The notes below the pieces were generated by a model. That model saw only the letters and a list, made by a program, of their open reading frames with translations, had not been told where the DNA came from and did not search any database. Shown piece after piece: positions 5,816 to 7,162 of a stretch of DNA of 7,162 nucleotides. The DNA comes from Bacteroidales bacterium UBA4621. Lineage in GTDB: Bacteria > Bacteroidota > Bacteroidia > Bacteroidales > Paludibacteraceae. The stretch is taken from assembly GCA_002387325.1 (NCBI GenBank), contig DGIN01000064.1, positions 1-7,162 on the forward strand, written 5' to 3'. The stretch's first letter is position 1; each line of letters opens with the position of its first letter. Position numbers and translations under genes: made by a program.

Positions 5816-7162
5816 CTATTTTATCTTTTTGTATTCTGTGTAAGTCATCATACGGTTGCAACCACTGCCATTAGGGTTATAGTTGGTACACCCAAGAAAC
5901 ATATGTGTATTCCCTTGAGCATTTCTTTTCCCTTTCTTTACAATCAAATACCCGTCTCTGCACGCATCGCATTTGCAAATAGACATCTCGTTACCTTTGA
6001 GGTCGTTGGTCATAAAATCGCAAATCTCGGGTTCGTTAGTACATATCCACAGGCGCAATCCGTATGCCTTTTTGTAGCGCAGTTGCAACGGATAGCCACA
6101 TATGGGGCAGACTTTCCGTTCCGCATTCTGTGTCCTGTCCGCATCTATCTCTCCGCGAACCACGATATTGGGATAATCGCGTATCAGTTCCAAAATAAAA
6201 TCTGACGGACGCTGTTGCGGGGTAACCAAATACACTCTGTTCTTTGTCCGCGTCAGTGCCACATAGAACAAACGCCGTTCTTCCGCAAACTCAATATCCC
6301 TGTCTGTTTTTACCACATAGTGCAGTACAGGATCATCCTCTACTTTGGATGGGAAACCATAAGCATTGTCGATATTGTTAAAGAGGATGACATTGTCATA
6401 TCCCAATCCTTTGGCACGGTGAACAGTCATAAAATCGAAATAGTAGGCATTGTATTTCTTCGACCATACATTGCCTGTCTTCTCGTCATAGACAAAATCT
6501 GCCGATTTCCCTAAGTTGTAAGCATCAAAATTATACCGTCCGAGCAACAGAATGGACGATTTCGGATTAACCGCTAAAATCTCGTCCATAATATTTTGTA
6601 CGGTTTCGCCGATTAGGAAAAACTTGCCGCCCTTACCTTCGTATTTTTCCCTGTCCACATCTTCTGTGTAGATCTGTATGATAATCGGGTCTTTGAAATG
6701 TTTTGGTGACACCAATGATTTCCGTATCTGGTTGCTGTTTTTCTGTACAAAACCGCCTGCTATATCTATAAGTTCCTGCGCATTGCGATAGGTCTTGGTT
6801 ATTCGCAGTTCCGACCCATAGCCGAAAGTCTCTTTGAATTTGGTAAAAAGGGTTATATCCGAACCTGCATACGCATATATCGACTGCCAGTCGTCGCCCA
6901 CCGCAATGATTTTGGCGTTGCACATCCGGCTTAATTCTTTAGTCAAGTTAAACCGCTGGCGTGATATATCTTGATATTCATCCACTATGATGTAGCGGAA
7001 ATCCAACTTCGTGCCTTTCAGTTCTTCCTCGCGTAAGATACGTGCGGAATCGTTAATCATATCCTCAAAATCAATGGCATGTTTCTCTTTCAGACGCTTG
7101 GCATATTCGTAGTAACATTGTTCGCATATAGCCAGAAACAACTTGGAACGCTCATTGGTTGT
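5816..7162 (-). CDS. Helicase IV/UvrD-like SF1A DNA helicase with C-terminal zinc ribbons (5' end beyond window)
   Basis: The frame stays open to the right edge, so the visible 448 residues are the C-terminal part. A TTG at 7141 is internal rather than a start, because coding sequence continues upstream of it. Numbered from the edge, motifs are: II (VDEYQD, 60-65), III (VGDDWQSIYAYAG, 88-100), IV (TYRN, 124-127, then FVQKN), V (TVHRAKGLGYDNVI, 246-259) and VI (EERRLFYVALTR, 294-305). Walker A lies outside the window. The sequence around motifs II-IV (DEYQDIS, GDDWQSIY, TYRN) resembles E. coli helicase IV (HelD) more than UvrD or Rep. After the motor come two Cys4 ribbons of the topoisomerase type: C352/C355 with C374/C381, and C398/C401 with C425/C435 (C396 also nearby). 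The family moves 3'-5' on single-stranded DNA using ATP and acts in recombination and repair. The RQC gene follows after 31 bp. AT-rich composition suggests acquisition. Confidence 0.92.
   Translation of the reverse strand, partial: TTNERSKLFLAICEQCYYEYAKRLKEKHAIDFEDMINDSARILREEELKGTKLDFRYIIVDEYQDISRQRFNLTKELSRMCNAKIIAVGDDWQSIYAYAGSDITLFTKFKETFGYGSELRITKTYRNAQELIDIAGGFVQKNSNQIRKSLVSPKHFKDPIIIQIYTEDVDREKYEGKGGKFFLIGETVQNIMDEILAVNPKSSILLLGRYNFDAYNLGKSADFVYDEKTGNVWSKKYNAYYFDFMTVHRAKGLGYDNVILFNNIDNAYGFPSKVEDDPVLHYVVKTDRDIEFAEERRLFYVALTRTKNRVYLVTPQQRPSDFILELIRDYPNIVVRGEIDADRTQNAERKVCPICGYPLQLRYKKAYGLRLWICTNEPEICDFMTNDLKGNEMSICKCDACRDGYLIVKKGKRNAQGNTHMFLGCTNYNPNGSGCNRMMTYTEYKKIK

Overview
The window looks like a chromosomal segment of a Bacteroidales-type bacterium (phylum Bacteroidota). 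The clearest sign is a promoter before the first gene with the TTG / 20-bp spacer / TAnnTTTG form of the Bacteroides housekeeping sigma factor. Most starts also lack a Shine-Dalgarno sequence and have A-rich leaders instead. RhuM-family proteins like the one here are also common in this group. I cannot name a genus or species.

Layout. Positions 1-606 carry no convincing gene. They hold 2.4 tandem copies of a 76-bp repeat (234-414), two small hairpins (431-445 and 449-468) and the promoter (544-574). The plus strand then has a compact two-gene unit: tcdA (607-1461, cyclic t6A tRNA modification) and glyA (1489-2766, serine hydroxymethyltransferase). It is closed by a strong intrinsic terminator (2791-2827). 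Everything downstream is on the minus strand. Read in its own direction, the order is a helicase IV/UvrD-like SF1 helicase with C-terminal zinc ribbons (its N-terminal part lies beyond the right edge), a stand-alone RecQ-C-terminal (RQC) winged-helix protein, GDP-L-fucose synthase (fcl), and a RhuM-family protein. The RhuM gene ends against the glyA terminator, so the two strands converge there. A 13-bp tandem repeat lies between fcl and the RhuM gene.

How the genes may work together. tcdA and glyA are housekeeping genes, probably co-transcribed. fcl makes GDP-L-fucose for surface polysaccharide or glycoprotein, but its usual partner gmd is not in the window. The helicase and RQC genes form a tight pair, with only about 31 bp between the helicase stop and the likely RQC start. 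Sampled lines of these two genes are visibly AT-richer (roughly 37-47% GC) than sampled lines of glyA and fcl (roughly 55-67%). The most unusual reading is that an SF1 motor and a separately encoded RQC DNA-binding module act as one DNA-processing system, by analogy with the motor-plus-RQC architecture of RecQ. This is inference from domain content and gene order. The RhuM gene downstream adds to the accessory character of this half of the window.
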